From Rhodospirillaceae bacterium (GTDB taxonomy: Bacteria > Pseudomonadota > Alphaproteobacteria > Rhodospirillales > Rhodospirillaceae), in assembly GCA_009694245.1 (NCBI GenBank), contig SHVO01000010.1:1-38795 (forward strand): a DNA stretch of 38,795 nt, in the 5' to 3' direction. A program made the position numbers and the translations under genes. The notes beneath the pieces are model-generated. The model was given only the letters and a program-made list of their open reading frames with translations, did no database searches and had not been told where the DNA came from. Of the stretch, positions 16,570 to 25,389 are shown piece by piece (position 1 is the stretch's first letter; each line of letters opens with the position of its first letter).

Positions 16570-16673
16570 GTACCTGGTACACGCGACATATTTGTCGCGC
16601 CCCGACAATGGCGTTGTGGCGCGAAAGTGCCTGTCCCAGCGTCCCACGCCCAGGCACCGGGACAGTGGGACAG
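16570..16673. repeat. Cluster of hairpins between convergent genes (REP-like / terminator)
   Basis: Three nested structures occur in 104 bases: GTACC-T-GGTAC at 16570-16580; CGCGACA (16582-16588) with TGTCGCG (16593-16599) around a TATT loop; and GTGCCTG (16627-16633) pairing with CAGGCAC (16651-16657), interleaved with CTGTCCC (16631-16637) which can pair with GGGACAG at either 16659-16665 or 16667-16673. The TGCCTGTCCC / GGGACAG words resemble mobile extragenic palindromes seen in many proteobacteria. The cluster lies between the ends of the NIPSNAP and rlmI-like genes and could also end both transcripts, though no T run is present. Confidence 0.5.
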
Positions 16674-16698
16674 CGGGGGTACCGTTGACCCTCGACTG

Positions 16699-17901
16699 CT
16701 AATCCAGCGCCAAAACCACTGCCTTGAGATAGGCGCTTTCGGGCAGGAGCGGATGAACCGGGTGATCGGGCGCGGCAGCGGCCGTGCGGATGATGCGCCC
16801 CTCGCGGCTGGCGTCGGCCAGGCCGCGCGCCACGGCGGCAGTAAATTCGTCGAGCGGCGCGTTGTGGCTGCACGACGCCATGAACACGAACCCGCCGGGC
16901 GCCGTCACCCCGGCACAAAGCCGCGCCAGCTTGCGGTAGCCTTGCAAACCGGCTTTCAGATCCTTTTTCGATTTCACGAAGGCCGGCGGATCGGCGATGA
17001 CCATGTCCCAGAGGGACTTGCGTGAAAGTGCTGCTTCCAGAAAGGGAAACACCTCGGCGCGCTCGAATTTGCAATTGCCGGCAACGCCATTAGCCTCGGC
17101 GGCCTTGACCGCCAGCGCCAATGACGCCTCGGAGCGATCGACGCCGAGCACAGCCTTGGCGCCCGTGCGCGCGCAGGGCACCGCGAAACCGCCGGTATGG
17201 GTGAAGAGGTCTAACACCGCGGCCCCACGGCTGAGGGCGGCCATGAATGCGCGGTTGTCGCGTTGGTCGAAGAACCAGCCGGTCTTCTGCCCCGACATAA
17301 GATCGGCAAAAAAGATAACGCCGTTTTCCTCGACCGCAACCGGGTTATCAACGGCGCCGGTGATGCAGCTGACCTCCTGGTCCAAGCCTTCCAAGGTCCG
17401 GGCGGCGCTGTCGCCGCGCACGATGACCGGGCGCGCGCCAATGATCTCGCGCAAGGCCTCGGCGATCTCGCCGGTCAGCCCATTCATGCCGGCGGTATTG
17501 GGCTGGATCACGCAAGCGTCGGCGAAACGATCGATGATCAGCCCAGGGAGGCCATCGGCCTCGGCATGGACGAGGCGGTAATAGGGCCGGTCGAAAAGCC
17601 GTTCACGCAACCCGAGCGCCGCCCGCAGGCGCTTGGCGATGAACGCCCGGTCGACAGCGGTATCGGCGTCAGGAGAAAGCACGCGCGCCGAAATCAGCGT
17701 GCGCGGATTGAAATGCGCCGTCGCGAGCGGCTGGCCGCCGGCATCGGTGAGCGTAACCACAGAGCCCGGCGGTAATGCCTTGGTGCACGGGTCCATGTCT
17801 ATCTCGTTGGAATAAACCCACGGATGCCCGGCCTTAAGGCGCTTGTGAGCAGCGGGCTTAAGTTTCAGGCGCGGGTGGCGGATGGCGCTGCTTGGCGGCA
17901 T
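16699..17901 (-). CDS. RlmI-like 23S rRNA (cytosine-C5) methyltransferase
   Basis: Class I methyltransferase of the RlmI/RlmO family, expected to methylate a cytosine in 23S rRNA. 400 residues from ATG 17901 (the frame is open to 18159, but the upstream part is Arg/Pro-rich and overlaps the divergent gene). N-terminal PUA domain (HKRLKAGHPWVYSNEID), then RLVHAEADGLPGLIIDR, SAM motif VLDLFTHTGGFAV, motif IV MVIADPPAFVKSK and the Cys-containing FMASCSHNAPLDEF. All RlmI hallmarks are present. Which cytosine is modified is not certain, so no symbol is given. Confidence 0.9.
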   Translation of the reverse strand: MPPSSAIRHPRLKLKPAAHKRLKAGHPWVYSNEIDMDPCTKALPPGSVVTLTDAGGQPLATAHFNPRTLISARVLSPDADTAVDRAFIAKRLRAALGLRERLFDRPYYRLVHAEADGLPGLIIDRFADACVIQPNTAGMNGLTGEIAEALREIIGARPVIVRGDSAARTLEGLDQEVSCITGAVDNPVAVEENGVIFFADLMSGQKTGWFFDQRDNRAFMAALSRGAAVLDLFTHTGGFAVPCARTGAKAVLGVDRSEASLALAVKAAEANGVAGNCKFERAEVFPFLEAALSRKSLWDMVIADPPAFVKSKKDLKAGLQGYRKLARLCAGVTAPGGFVFMASCSHNAPLDEFTAAVARGLADASREGRIIRTAAAAPDHPVHPLLPESAYLKAVVLALD

Positions 17902-18032
17902 GGGCCGGCAGACTAGCCTTATGGCCCCTTGAGCTAAAGCCGAAAGCGCGGTGGGATTTGGATCACGGATGGCAGCGCATCGCTCTTGCATCACCCTTGC
18001 ATCGCTGGGGCGGATCGGCCAAAAAATCGGTG

Positions 18033-19268
18033 ATGAAACCGCCCGCCGCAGCACCTGCCCCCAACCGCCGCGCGCTGATCGTGCTGGGCACCGTGTTCCT
18101 GGCCCTGGCGCCGGTCGCGGTTTACGCCCGCCTCGGGACCGTCGTATTGCTGATGGCAACGCTGGCCGCCCATCCCAGTATCGACGAAGCCCTGGCGACG
18201 CTCCGCGCCTTCAGCCGCAGCGCACGCGTCAGGCTGGGCGCCGTGCTGGCCGCTTGGGCCACAGTGACCTTGTTCTGGACTCCCGAGCCGGACATGTTCG
18301 CGGTCTTGCGCGTCGCCATCGTGCCGGTCATGGGACTTTTGCTGCTCGCCGCCGTGCGCGGCCTAGCGCCCTCGGACCTTGAACGGCTTTCACGTCTGAC
18401 GGTGTTTGCCGGCCTGGCCATGTTGGCTCTGCTCGCGCTCGAAGTCTTGAGCAAGGGCGCGATCTTGGCTTTTGTGGTTCCCAATCCCGGGCCGATCGCG
18501 CCTGGGCAGACGCCGCCGATTGTCGAAGCCGCGGGACGTGGCGCCGCGGTGTTGGCGCCTTTGGTCTTTACCTACGCCGCCCTGATCTACGCCCAATGGG
18601 GCCGCATCGCGCCGGCGGCGCTATTTGCCGTCGCGGCATTCGCCCTGTGCCTGGCGTCCGGGATGGATGCCGCCTGGGTCGCGGTCCTAAGTAGCGCCCT
18701 CGCCTTTGGAATTGCGCGGATCGCCCCGCGTCTGGCGCTGGCGGGATTTTTCGGTGGTTTGGCGGTCTATGCCGTGCTCGCGCCCGTCCTATCGACATTC
18801 GTACTTACGCTTGACGGCCTCACCAACCTCGGCGCCCAGCCCTGGATCGGCGCCCGGATTCGCATCGGCATCTGGCAGGAAGCCGCAAGGCTGATCGCCG
18901 AGCGCCCGGTCCTCGGCTACGGCTTCGATGCCACGCGCGTGCTATCGCAAGGCGCCTCGACCATCCCAGGCACGCCCTGGTCGGCCTTGCCGCTGCATAC
19001 CCATAACGGCGTCTTGCAGATTTGGCTGGAATTGGGCGGCGTCGGAATCGGCATTATGCTTGTGCTGCTGGCGGCCGCCGCCAGGGCCTTGTGGCCCATG
19101 ACCGCCCGCCCCACGCAGTTGGCCGTGACCCTCGCCACCCTCACGGGCACAACCACTATCGCGCTCATAAGCTTCGGTATTTGGCAGCATTGGTGGCTGG
19201 CCACCTGGATGTTCGCCGCCGCATTGTTACTTTTAGCCCTCCGCCGCGTGCCGGTTACGCCGGTTTGA
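18033..19268 (+). CDS. O-antigen ligase / polymerase family membrane protein
   Basis: 411 residues from ATG 18033; the frame is open back to 17892 but that part has no membrane character and overlaps the rlmI-like start. The protein is mostly hydrophobic with about ten to twelve membrane segments. The large periplasmic loop near residues 290-340 has the Wzy_C/WaaL pattern: RIRIGIWQEAARLI, GYGFDAT and LPLHTHNGVLQIWLELG, with a conserved His in the HTHNG segment. It would join O-antigen or other glycans to lipid A-core or polymerise repeat units. The nearest glycan gene is the sugar transferase 17 kb away, so the partner pathway is unknown. No clear ribosome site precedes the start. Confidence 0.85.
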   Translation: MKPPAAAPAPNRRALIVLGTVFLALAPVAVYARLGTVVLLMATLAAHPSIDEALATLRAFSRSARVRLGAVLAAWATVTLFWTPEPDMFAVLRVAIVPVMGLLLLAAVRGLAPSDLERLSRLTVFAGLAMLALLALEVLSKGAILAFVVPNPGPIAPGQTPPIVEAAGRGAAVLAPLVFTYAALIYAQWGRIAPAALFAVAAFALCLASGMDAAWVAVLSSALAFGIARIAPRLALAGFFGGLAVYAVLAPVLSTFVLTLDGLTNLGAQPWIGARIRIGIWQEAARLIAERPVLGYGFDATRVLSQGASTIPGTPWSALPLHTHNGVLQIWLELGGVGIGIMLVLLAAAARALWPMTARPTQLAVTLATLTGTTTIALISFGIWQHWWLATWMFAAALLLLALRRVPVTPV

Positions 19269-19298
19269 TTGCCCAAACCGATCGTAAAATTGTATACT
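19269..19298 (+). promoter_or_regulatory. Candidate sigma-70 promoter for iorAB
   Basis: TTGCCC (19269-19274) and TATACT (19293-19298) with an 18-base spacer, directly after the stop of the O-antigen ligase gene and about 75 bases before the iorA start. Confidence 0.4.
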
Positions 19299-19373
19299 GC
19301 ACCGGCCAAATTCAAGCTGGGGCGGCGGGCCAGGCGCCGCCTTCGCCACATCGTTCCGAAACGGGAGCAAACC

Positions 19374-19820
19374 ATGATCAACATCAACATCAACGGCAAA
19401 GAGCACGCGGTGGATGTCGATCCCGACATGCCGCTGTTGTGGGTATTGCGTGACACTTTAGGGATGATGGGGACGAAGTTCGGCTGCGGCATTGCTCAAT
19501 GCGGCGCCTGTACCGTGCAGCTGGATGGCGTGGCCGCGCGCGCTTGCGCGACACCGGTCAGCGCCGTTGCCGGCCTCAAGATCACGACCATCGAAGGGCT
19601 TTCCACCGACGGCAGCCACCCGGTCCAGAAAGCCTGGATCGCCCATCAGGTGCCGCAGTGCGGTTATTGCCAGTCGGGCATGATGATGGCGGTGGACGCG
19701 TTGTTAAAGTCCAGCCCCAATCCGACCGACGCCGAAATCGACGCGGCCATCACCAATATCTGCCGCTGCGGCACCTACGCCCGCGTCCGGCAGGCGATTC
19801 ACACCGCAGCCAAGACCTAA
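19374..19820 (+). CDS. iorA: Isoquinoline 1-oxidoreductase-type small subunit, 2Fe-2S
   Basis: Electron-transfer subunit of a periplasm-facing xanthine-oxidase-family molybdenum hydroxylase or aldehyde oxidase. 148 residues from ATG 19374, with GGGAG upstream. Plant-type 2Fe-2S domain: C38, C43, C46 and C58; second, helical 2Fe-2S domain: C96, C99, C130 and C132 in CGYCQSGM and [13 protein letters not shown]. All eight ligands are present. Followed 14 bases later by the large subunit, which matches the two-subunit isoquinoline oxidoreductase arrangement (no separate FAD subunit). The true substrate could be an N-heterocycle or an aldehyde; the symbol indicates family, not proven substrate. 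Confidence 0.9.
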   Translation: MINININGKEHAVDVDPDMPLLWVLRDTLGMMGTKFGCGIAQCGACTVQLDGVAARACATPVSAVAGLKITTIEGLSTDGSHPVQKAWIAHQVPQCGYCQSGMMMAVDALLKSSPNPTDAEIDAAITNICRCGTYARVRQAIHTAAKT

Positions 19821-19834
19821 GGGGGACCAGGGCC

Positions 19835-22015
19835 ATGAACAATCTGCCAAACCTCGACCCCAATCACACCTCCGGCCTCGACCGCCGATCATTCCTGGTC
19901 AGCAGCGCGGCTGCGGGCGGCGGCTTCATGCTGGGCTTTCATATTCCGGCCGGCCAAGCGGCGACGGCGACGGACGCCGAGGTCAACGCCTGGATCGTGA
20001 TCAACGCCGACGACAGCGTTCTCATCCGTGTCGCCCATTCGGAAATGGGCCAGGGCAGCATGACCGCGCTGGCCATGCTGGTGGCCGAAGAGCTGGATTG
20101 CGACTGGAGCAAAGTGCGCACGGAGTTCGTCGATCCGCGCCTGAACATCACGCGCAATAAGGTCTACGGCGGCATGGCCACGGTCGGCAGCCGCGCGGTA
20201 CGTACGTCGCACGAATATCTGCGCAAGGCCGGCGCCAGCGCCCGCCAAATGCTGGTAAGCGCCGCGGCTCAGCGTTGGAATGTGCCGGCCGGCGAGTGCC
20301 AGGCCGCCGCCAGCGTCATCACCCATGCGGCCAGTAATCGCAAGCTCGGTTACGGCGCCGTCGCCCAAGCGGCGGCCAAGCTCTCCCCACCCAAGGACGT
20401 GGCGCTCAAGGACCCGTCGAGCTGGAAAATCGCCGGCAAGTCCACCATGCGTTTGGACATTGCCGAAAAGGTCATGGGTAAGCCGATTTACGCCATCGAC
20501 GTCGCCTTGCCCGATATGTTGCATGCGGCCATCGCGCAAAGCCCGGTGTTCGGCGGCAAGCTCAAGAGCTACGACGAGGCGGCTATCAAGAACCGCAAAG
20601 GCGTGCATAGCGTCGTTCCGTTGGCCAATGCCGTCGCCGTGGTCGGCGAGAGCTATTGGCATGCGCAGCGCGCCCTGAAAGCGATGCCGATCGCCTGGGA
20701 TGACGGCGCCAACGGCAAAGTCACCAGCACCGAGATTGCGGCCTTTCTGACCGGTGGATTAAACGATTCGGGCGATGTACCGGTCGCGCGCAACGACGGC
20801 GACGTCAAAGCCGCGCTGGCCGGCGCGGCCAAGGTGATTGAGGCCGAATACCGCGTGCCGTTCCTGAGTCACGCCGCCATGGAGCCGATGAACTGCACCG
20901 TGCGTTTCACGGAGGGCGGCCTGGAAGTCTGGGCGCCGACCCAGAACGCCGAAGCCATCCTCAGCGCCGCGGCCAGGGCGTCGGGCATCGAGCCGACCAA
21001 GATCGTGGTCCACCTCACCTACTCCGGCGGCGGCTTCGGCCGTCGCGGCGGCGCGGCACCCGGAGACTATGTCGACCAGGCGGTGCTGATCGCCAAGGCC
21101 GTGGGCCGTCCGGTGAAGATGGTGTGGTCGCGCGAGGAAGACATCCAGCACGACTTCTATCGTCCGATCTCATCGATCAAGTTCGCGGCCGGCCTCGACG
21201 CTGAAGGCAACCCGGTCGCCTGGAACACCCGTGTTGCCGGTCAATCGATCCTCAGCACCGCCAATCCCGCGGGCATCAAGAACAACATGGACGCGGGTTT
21301 CCTGATCTGTTTCACCGACAACCCCTATGACGTGAAGAACATCAAAGTCGATTACGCCATGCGCAACACCCACGTCCCCGTGGGTTATTGGCGTTCGGTG
21401 AACCATTCTCAGAACGGCTACTTCCGCGAATGCTTCTTCGACGAAATCGCCCGCGCCGCCGGCCAAGACCCCTACGAATACCGGCGCAAGCTTTTGAAGA
21501 ATGCGCCGAAGCAGCTCGCGGTGCTTGACGCCGTTGCCAAGAAGGCCCGATGGGGCGAGCCCCTGCCCCCGGGCCATTTCCATGGCATCGCGCAAGTTGA
21601 CGGCTACGGCAGCTATGTGGCGGCGGTCGCGGAGATCTCGATGAACGCCGATGGCTCGCCGCGCGTGCACCGGGTGACCACCGCCGTCGATTGCGGTTAT
21701 GTCGTCAACCCGGATTCGGTGGAAACACAGCTCCAGGGCGCGGTGGTATGGGCCTTGAGCGCCGCGCTCTACGGCGAGATCACCATCAAGAACGGCCGGG
21801 TCGAGCAGGGCAATTTCGACAATTACCGCATGCTGCTGATGGCGCAGATGCCCGAGGTCGATGTCGTGCAGATACCCTCAGGGGGGTTCTGGGGCGGAAT
21901 CGGCGAGCCCGGTGCGCCGCCGGTGGGGCCCGCGGTCGCCAACGCCATGCTGGCGGCGACCGGAATCCCGGTACGCTCGCTGCCGATCATTAAACGGAGC
22001 ACGACGTCGGTCTAA
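19835..22015 (+). CDS. iorB: Isoquinoline 1-oxidoreductase-type large subunit, molybdopterin-binding
   Basis: Catalytic subunit binding the molybdopterin-cytosine-dinucleotide cofactor. 726 residues from ATG 19835, which has GGGGGA upstream. A twin-arginine signal, LDRRSFLVSSAAAGGG at about 12-27, predicts export of the folded protein, probably carrying IorA along. SEMGQGSMTALAMLVAEELD and TYSGGGFGRRGG are molybdopterin-binding segments; RSVNHSQNGYFRECFFDEIA and GGFWGGIGEPGAPPVGPAVA near the end contain the conserved Gly-Glu catalytic motif (GEPG). Full length. Cofactor-maturation genes of the XdhC type are not nearby; modABC 14 kb to the left can supply molybdate. Confidence 0.93.
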   Translation: MNNLPNLDPNHTSGLDRRSFLVSSAAAGGGFMLGFHIPAGQAATATDAEVNAWIVINADDSVLIRVAHSEMGQGSMTALAMLVAEELDCDWSKVRTEFVDPRLNITRNKVYGGMATVGSRAVRTSHEYLRKAGASARQMLVSAAAQRWNVPAGECQAAASVITHAASNRKLGYGAVAQAAAKLSPPKDVALKDPSSWKIAGKSTMRLDIAEKVMGKPIYAIDVALPDMLHAAIAQSPVFGGKLKSYDEAAIKNRKGVHSVVPLANAVAVVGESYWHAQRALKAMPIAWDDGANGKVTSTEIAAFLTGGLNDSGDVPVARNDGDVKAALAGAAKVIEAEYRVPFLSHAAMEPMNCTVRFTEGGLEVWAPTQNAEAILSAAARASGIEPTKIVVHLTYSGGGFGRRGGAAPGDYVDQAVLIAKAVGRPVKMVWSREEDIQHDFYRPISSIKFAAGLDAEGNPVAWNTRVAGQSILSTANPAGIKNNMDAGFLICFTDNPYDVKNIKVDYAMRNTHVPVGYWRSVNHSQNGYFRECFFDEIARAAGQDPYEYRRKLLKNAPKQLAVLDAVAKKARWGEPLPPGHFHGIAQVDGYGSYVAAVAEISMNADGSPRVHRVTTAVDCGYVVNPDSVETQLQGAVVWALSAALYGEITIKNGRVEQGNFDNYRMLLMAQMPEVDVVQIPSGGFWGGIGEPGAPPVGPAVANAMLAATGIPVRSLPIIKRSTTSV

Positions 22016-22028
22016 ACTCATCCCGCGT

Positions 22029-22466
22029 CTAGAACGGTTTGGCGACGACCAAGAGCACAATCCCGATCATCAGCAGGGTCGGGACTTCGTTGATCATCCG
22101 AAAAAACCGGGCCGAGCGTTGATTGCGATCAGCCGCAAAGGCCGCGCGCCATTTCTCCATGTGACCGTGTGCGAAGCCTAGCCCGGCGACCAAGGCGAGC
22201 TTCAGCCAGATCCAGCCCAAGGACCAATCGACAACGCCGGGCACGAACAGCAAGCCAATGCCGAATAGAAACGTGGCCGCCGCAGCCGGGCGCATGATAA
22301 TGCGCAAGAGGCGCCCTTCCATGCCGTTCAGCATATTTGAAGCCTCGGACCCCGGCGCAAGGCCGACGTGGTTGATGAATAGGCGCGGCAGATACAGCAA
22401 GCCCGCCATCCAGGCGATCACTGCGATGATGTGCAGCGCTTTTAACCAAGGGTACAATGCCGTCAA
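22029..22466 (-). CDS. hemJ: Protoporphyrinogen IX oxidase HemJ
   Basis: Oxidises protoporphyrinogen IX to protoporphyrin IX, the penultimate haem step, in the inner membrane. 145 residues, four membrane segments, normal size. LKALHIIAVIAWMAGLLYLP near the start contains the conserved His, GRLLRIIMRPAAAATFLFG follows, and FFRMINEVPTLLMIGIVLLV with a C-terminal KPF closes the protein; these are family signatures. It is the last gene of the hemA-to-hemJ run, 27 bases after hemF, and converges with iorB 13 bases away. Confidence 0.93.
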   Translation of the reverse strand: MTALYPWLKALHIIAVIAWMAGLLYLPRLFINHVGLAPGSEASNMLNGMEGRLLRIIMRPAAAATFLFGIGLLFVPGVVDWSLGWIWLKLALVAGLGFAHGHMEKWRAAFAADRNQRSARFFRMINEVPTLLMIGIVLLVVAKPF

Positions 22467-22493
22467 TGTGTGCTCCTTACCGTCCAGCCCGCA

Positions 22494-23351
22494 TTACCAC
22501 TTCACGACCGGCGGCATGCTCATCAAATAGGCTTCCGGGTTGGCATCCGTCGCGAAGCCGAATTTTGTGCCGCGGTCATAAACCAGATTGAACTCGACGT
22601 AGCGCCCGCGTTTATACAATAGCTTTTCGCGGTCGGCCTCGGTGAACGCCATGCCCTTGCGGCGGCGCACGATGCGCGGATAGATATCGAGAAAAGCCTC
22701 GCCGATGCTGCGTTGAAACGCGAAGTCGGCCTCGACATTGCCGCTGTTGAGGTCATCGAAGAAAATTCCGCCGACGCCCCGCGGCTCCCGGCGGTGCGGC
22801 AAATAAAAGTATTCGTCGCACCACTTCTTGTACTGCGCGTAGGCGTCCGGTCGGTAAAGATCGCAGGCCTTGCGCAAAATATCGTGGAACTCCCGGGTGT
22901 CCTCGTCGAACGGCAACACCGGCGTCAAGTCGGTGCCGCCGCCGAACCACATCTTGCTGGTGTCCATGCAGCGCACATTCATGTGCACGATCGGGACGTA
23001 TGGGTTCGCCATGTGCGCGACCAGCGAGATGCCGGCTGCGGCGAAACGGCCGCCTGAGTCCTTGGCGCCGGGCATTTGCGCCATGCCCTGTTCCGAAGCC
23101 GTGCCCCAAACATGGCTGACGTTGACGCCGACTTTCTCGAAAACCTTGCCGCGCATAACGCGCATGCGCCCGCCGCCCTTCAGCCGATGGCCAGGCTCGC
23201 GCGTCCAGTCGGTGCGCTCGAACTTGCCGCCGCCGTCCAGACCTTCAAAGGCCTGGAGAATCCGCTCCTGCAGATCGTGATAGTAGTCCACCGCCCGGAC
23301 CATAAAGCCCGATGCAGGTCCCTCGCCCGATTCTTGCGGCGCAGCCTCCAT
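22494..23351 (-). CDS. hemF: Oxygen-dependent coproporphyrinogen III oxidase
   Basis: Decarboxylates coproporphyrinogen III to protoporphyrinogen IX using O2. 285 residues, the usual length. GISLVAHMANPYVPIVHMNV, MWFGGGTDLTPVLPFDEDT, YKKWCDEYFYLPHRRE, GVGGIFFDDLN and YVEFNLVYDRGTKFG are the canonical HemF segments. The enzyme implies aerobic haem synthesis; no oxygen-independent hemN is in the window. It starts 12 bases after hemE and shares its transcript. Confidence 0.97.
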   Translation of the reverse strand: MEAAPQESGEGPASGFMVRAVDYYHDLQERILQAFEGLDGGGKFERTDWTREPGHRLKGGGRMRVMRGKVFEKVGVNVSHVWGTASEQGMAQMPGAKDSGGRFAAAGISLVAHMANPYVPIVHMNVRCMDTSKMWFGGGTDLTPVLPFDEDTREFHDILRKACDLYRPDAYAQYKKWCDEYFYLPHRREPRGVGGIFFDDLNSGNVEADFAFQRSIGEAFLDIYPRIVRRRKGMAFTEADREKLLYKRGRYVEFNLVYDRGTKFGFATDANPEAYLMSMPPVVKW

Positions 23352-23363
23352 AGATCGGCTCCC

Positions 23364-24422
23364 TTAGGTTCGAGCGGTTCTTTCGTGGACATAGTCCACC
23401 AGGCGGGCGACGGCATCGGGATCGGTCTCGGGCCAAATTCCGTGGCCGAGATTGAAGATATGGCCTGGGCCCGGGCCGGCGTCCGCCAGCACCTCATCCA
23501 CGCGGTTTCGCAGGACATCGGGTTTCGCAAAGAGATGAGCTGGATCAAGGTTTCCTTGTACCGCCCGGGCGGGGCCCAGAATTTTCCGCGCCGCGCCCAA
23601 GAACACGCGCCAATCGAGGCCGATAACATCGACATCCAAGGTGGCGATCGATTCGAGGCTGCCGCCACACTGATTGGCGAAGTAGATCAACGGCACGGCG
23701 AGGTCCTTGAGGCCAGCGAAGATGCGTTTCACCGGCGGCAGGGCGATCCGGCGGTAGTCATTGGGCCCGAGAAGGCCGCCCCAGGATTCGAACAACATCA
23801 GTGCCTGCGCTCCCGCGCCGGCCTGGGCGCGGAGATAAACAATCATGGCATCGGCCAGGCGGTCCATCAGCCGCGCGGAGATTTCCGGCTCGGCCTGGGC
23901 GAAGGCGCGCGGCACCGAGAATTCTTTCGAAGGCTTGCCCGCGACCAGATAGGAGAACAACGTGAAGGGCGAGCCGGCGAAACCAATCAGCGGCACATGG
24001 CCGGGCAGCCCGGCCCGCGTCAGCTTTATGGCCTCCATGACGAAGGGCACGTCCCGCGCGGGCACTAGCGTCCGTAAGGCCTCGACCTGTTTCATGGTTC
24101 GCACCGGTTCGGCGATCACCGGGCCAGGCGCGTATTCCAAGGCGACGCCCATGCCTTCGATCGGCACCATGATGTCGCTGAAAATGATCGAGGCATCGAG
24201 GGCAAAACGACGGATGGGTTGCAGCGTCACCTCGGCGGCCAACTCCGGCGAGCGCGTGAGCGCGGTGAAGCCCACCTTTTCCCGGACCTTGCGGTATTCA
24301 GGAAGGTAGCGGCCGGCCTGGCGCATGATCCAGATCGGCGTGTGCGCAACGGGCTCGCGGCGGCAGGCGCCGAGAAATGGCGGGAGTACTGCGGTCGACT
24401 TCGCGGCGGGAGATGCGTTCAT
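23364..24422 (-). CDS. hemE: Uroporphyrinogen decarboxylase
   Basis: Removes four carboxyl groups from uroporphyrinogen III to give coproporphyrinogen III. 352 residues. The active-site loop PIWIMRQAGRYLPEYR is at 29-44; the catalytic Asp lies in IIFSDIMVPIEGMG; GFAGSPFTLFSYLV and FNLGHGIWPETDP are further family markers. Complete. It starts 22 bases after the hemC stop and is followed by hemF. Confidence 0.97.
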   Translation of the reverse strand: MNASPAAKSTAVLPPFLGACRREPVAHTPIWIMRQAGRYLPEYRKVREKVGFTALTRSPELAAEVTLQPIRRFALDASIIFSDIMVPIEGMGVALEYAPGPVIAEPVRTMKQVEALRTLVPARDVPFVMEAIKLTRAGLPGHVPLIGFAGSPFTLFSYLVAGKPSKEFSVPRAFAQAEPEISARLMDRLADAMIVYLRAQAGAGAQALMLFESWGGLLGPNDYRRIALPPVKRIFAGLKDLAVPLIYFANQCGGSLESIATLDVDVIGLDWRVFLGAARKILGPARAVQGNLDPAHLFAKPDVLRNRVDEVLADAGPGPGHIFNLGHGIWPETDPDAVARLVDYVHERTART

Positions 24423-24444
24423 CTAGAGAAAGTCCTTAATGATT

Positions 24445-25389
24445 CTACTGCAGCGCCGCCTCGCGGCGCTCGTTGGCTTTGGCGAGGACGCGCCAAGCGC
24501 CCTTGCTCAATAAGTCCTCGGCCACCCGTACGCCCAGCACCACAGCCTCGGCCAGCGGCGCGGTAGCTTCTGCCGAAACAAAATCCGAGCCGTCGATATT
24601 GCAGGCGGCGGAGTACAACGTCACGATTCCGCCCGCCACCGTCGCCAGCGCGCCGACCGGCACTTGGCAGCCACCTTCGAGGCGACGCAGGAGTCCGCGT
24701 TCGGCATCGGCGGCAACCCGCGTGGCGGCATGGTTGAGCGGTTCGACCCAGCGCATGGTTTCAACGTCGCCCGTGCGGGTGCAAACACCAATGGCGCCTT
24801 GGGCCACGGCCGAGGGGAACGAGCGCGTCGGCAGCGATGCCGATACCCGTTTCTCGAGCCCCAGGCGTTTCAGCCCGGCGACGGCGAGGATAACGGCGTC
24901 GTACTCCCCGTCGTCCAGCTTGCGCAGGCGCGTCGGTACGTTGCCGCGCAACTCCAGCTGCTTAAGGTCGGGGCGGGCATAGGCGAGAAACGCGCGCCGG
25001 CGCAAACTACTGGTACCGATGCGGGCTTCCTGCGGCAAGGATGCGAGATCGCCGCCCTTCCTGGCCACCAACGCATCGCGGGGGTCTTCTCGCTCCAGGA
25101 CGGCCGTCAATGATAACCCCTCGCTCATGACCGTCGCCAAATCCTTCAGACTATGGACGACAACATCGACTTGGTTGTCGAGCTGGGCGCGGTCGAGTTC
25201 GGCGGTAAAGAAGCCTTTTCCCGGCGTCGACCAAAGCGGCGCGTCCTGCTGGAGATCGCCGCGGGTTTTGATAATCACCAGCTCAACTTCCGGCGCGCCG
25301 GGCATGGCCTTGATCAGGCGCGAAACTTCTTCGGCCTGCCAAAGCGCCAGCGCCGAGCCGCGGGTACCGATGCGTAACGATCTACTCAC
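24445..25389 (-). CDS. hemC: Porphobilinogen deaminase (hydroxymethylbilane synthase)
   Basis: Links four porphobilinogen units into hydroxymethylbilane. 314 residues from GTG 25389, which overlaps the response-regulator stop as GTGA; the family start (SRSLRIGTRGSALALWQAEE) confirms it. Catalytic D83 in VHSLKDL, arginine-rich cofactor contacts GTSSLRRRAF and RGNVPTRLRKL, and the dipyrromethane-anchoring C241 in LEGGCQVPVGA. Complete. The overlap suggests translational coupling to the two-component system. The usual neighbour hemD (uroporphyrinogen III synthase) is missing here. Confidence 0.96.
   Translation of the reverse strand: MSRSLRIGTRGSALALWQAEEVSRLIKAMPGAPEVELVIIKTRGDLQQDAPLWSTPGKGFFTAELDRAQLDNQVDVVVHSLKDLATVMSEGLSLTAVLEREDPRDALVARKGGDLASLPQEARIGTSSLRRRAFLAYARPDLKQLELRGNVPTRLRKLDDGEYDAVILAVAGLKRLGLEKRVSASLPTRSFPSAVAQGAIGVCTRTGDVETMRWVEPLNHAATRVAADAERGLLRRLEGGCQVPVGALATVAGGIVTLYSAACNIDGSDFVSAEATAPLAEAVVLGVRVAEDLLSKGAWRVLAKANERREAALQ

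Noticed and set aside
17902-18159. Extended N-terminus for the RlmI-like methyltransferase
   Set aside because: The extra 86 residues are Arg/Pro-rich, lack homology to the PUA start and would overlap the O-antigen ligase gene; ATG 17901 fits the family.
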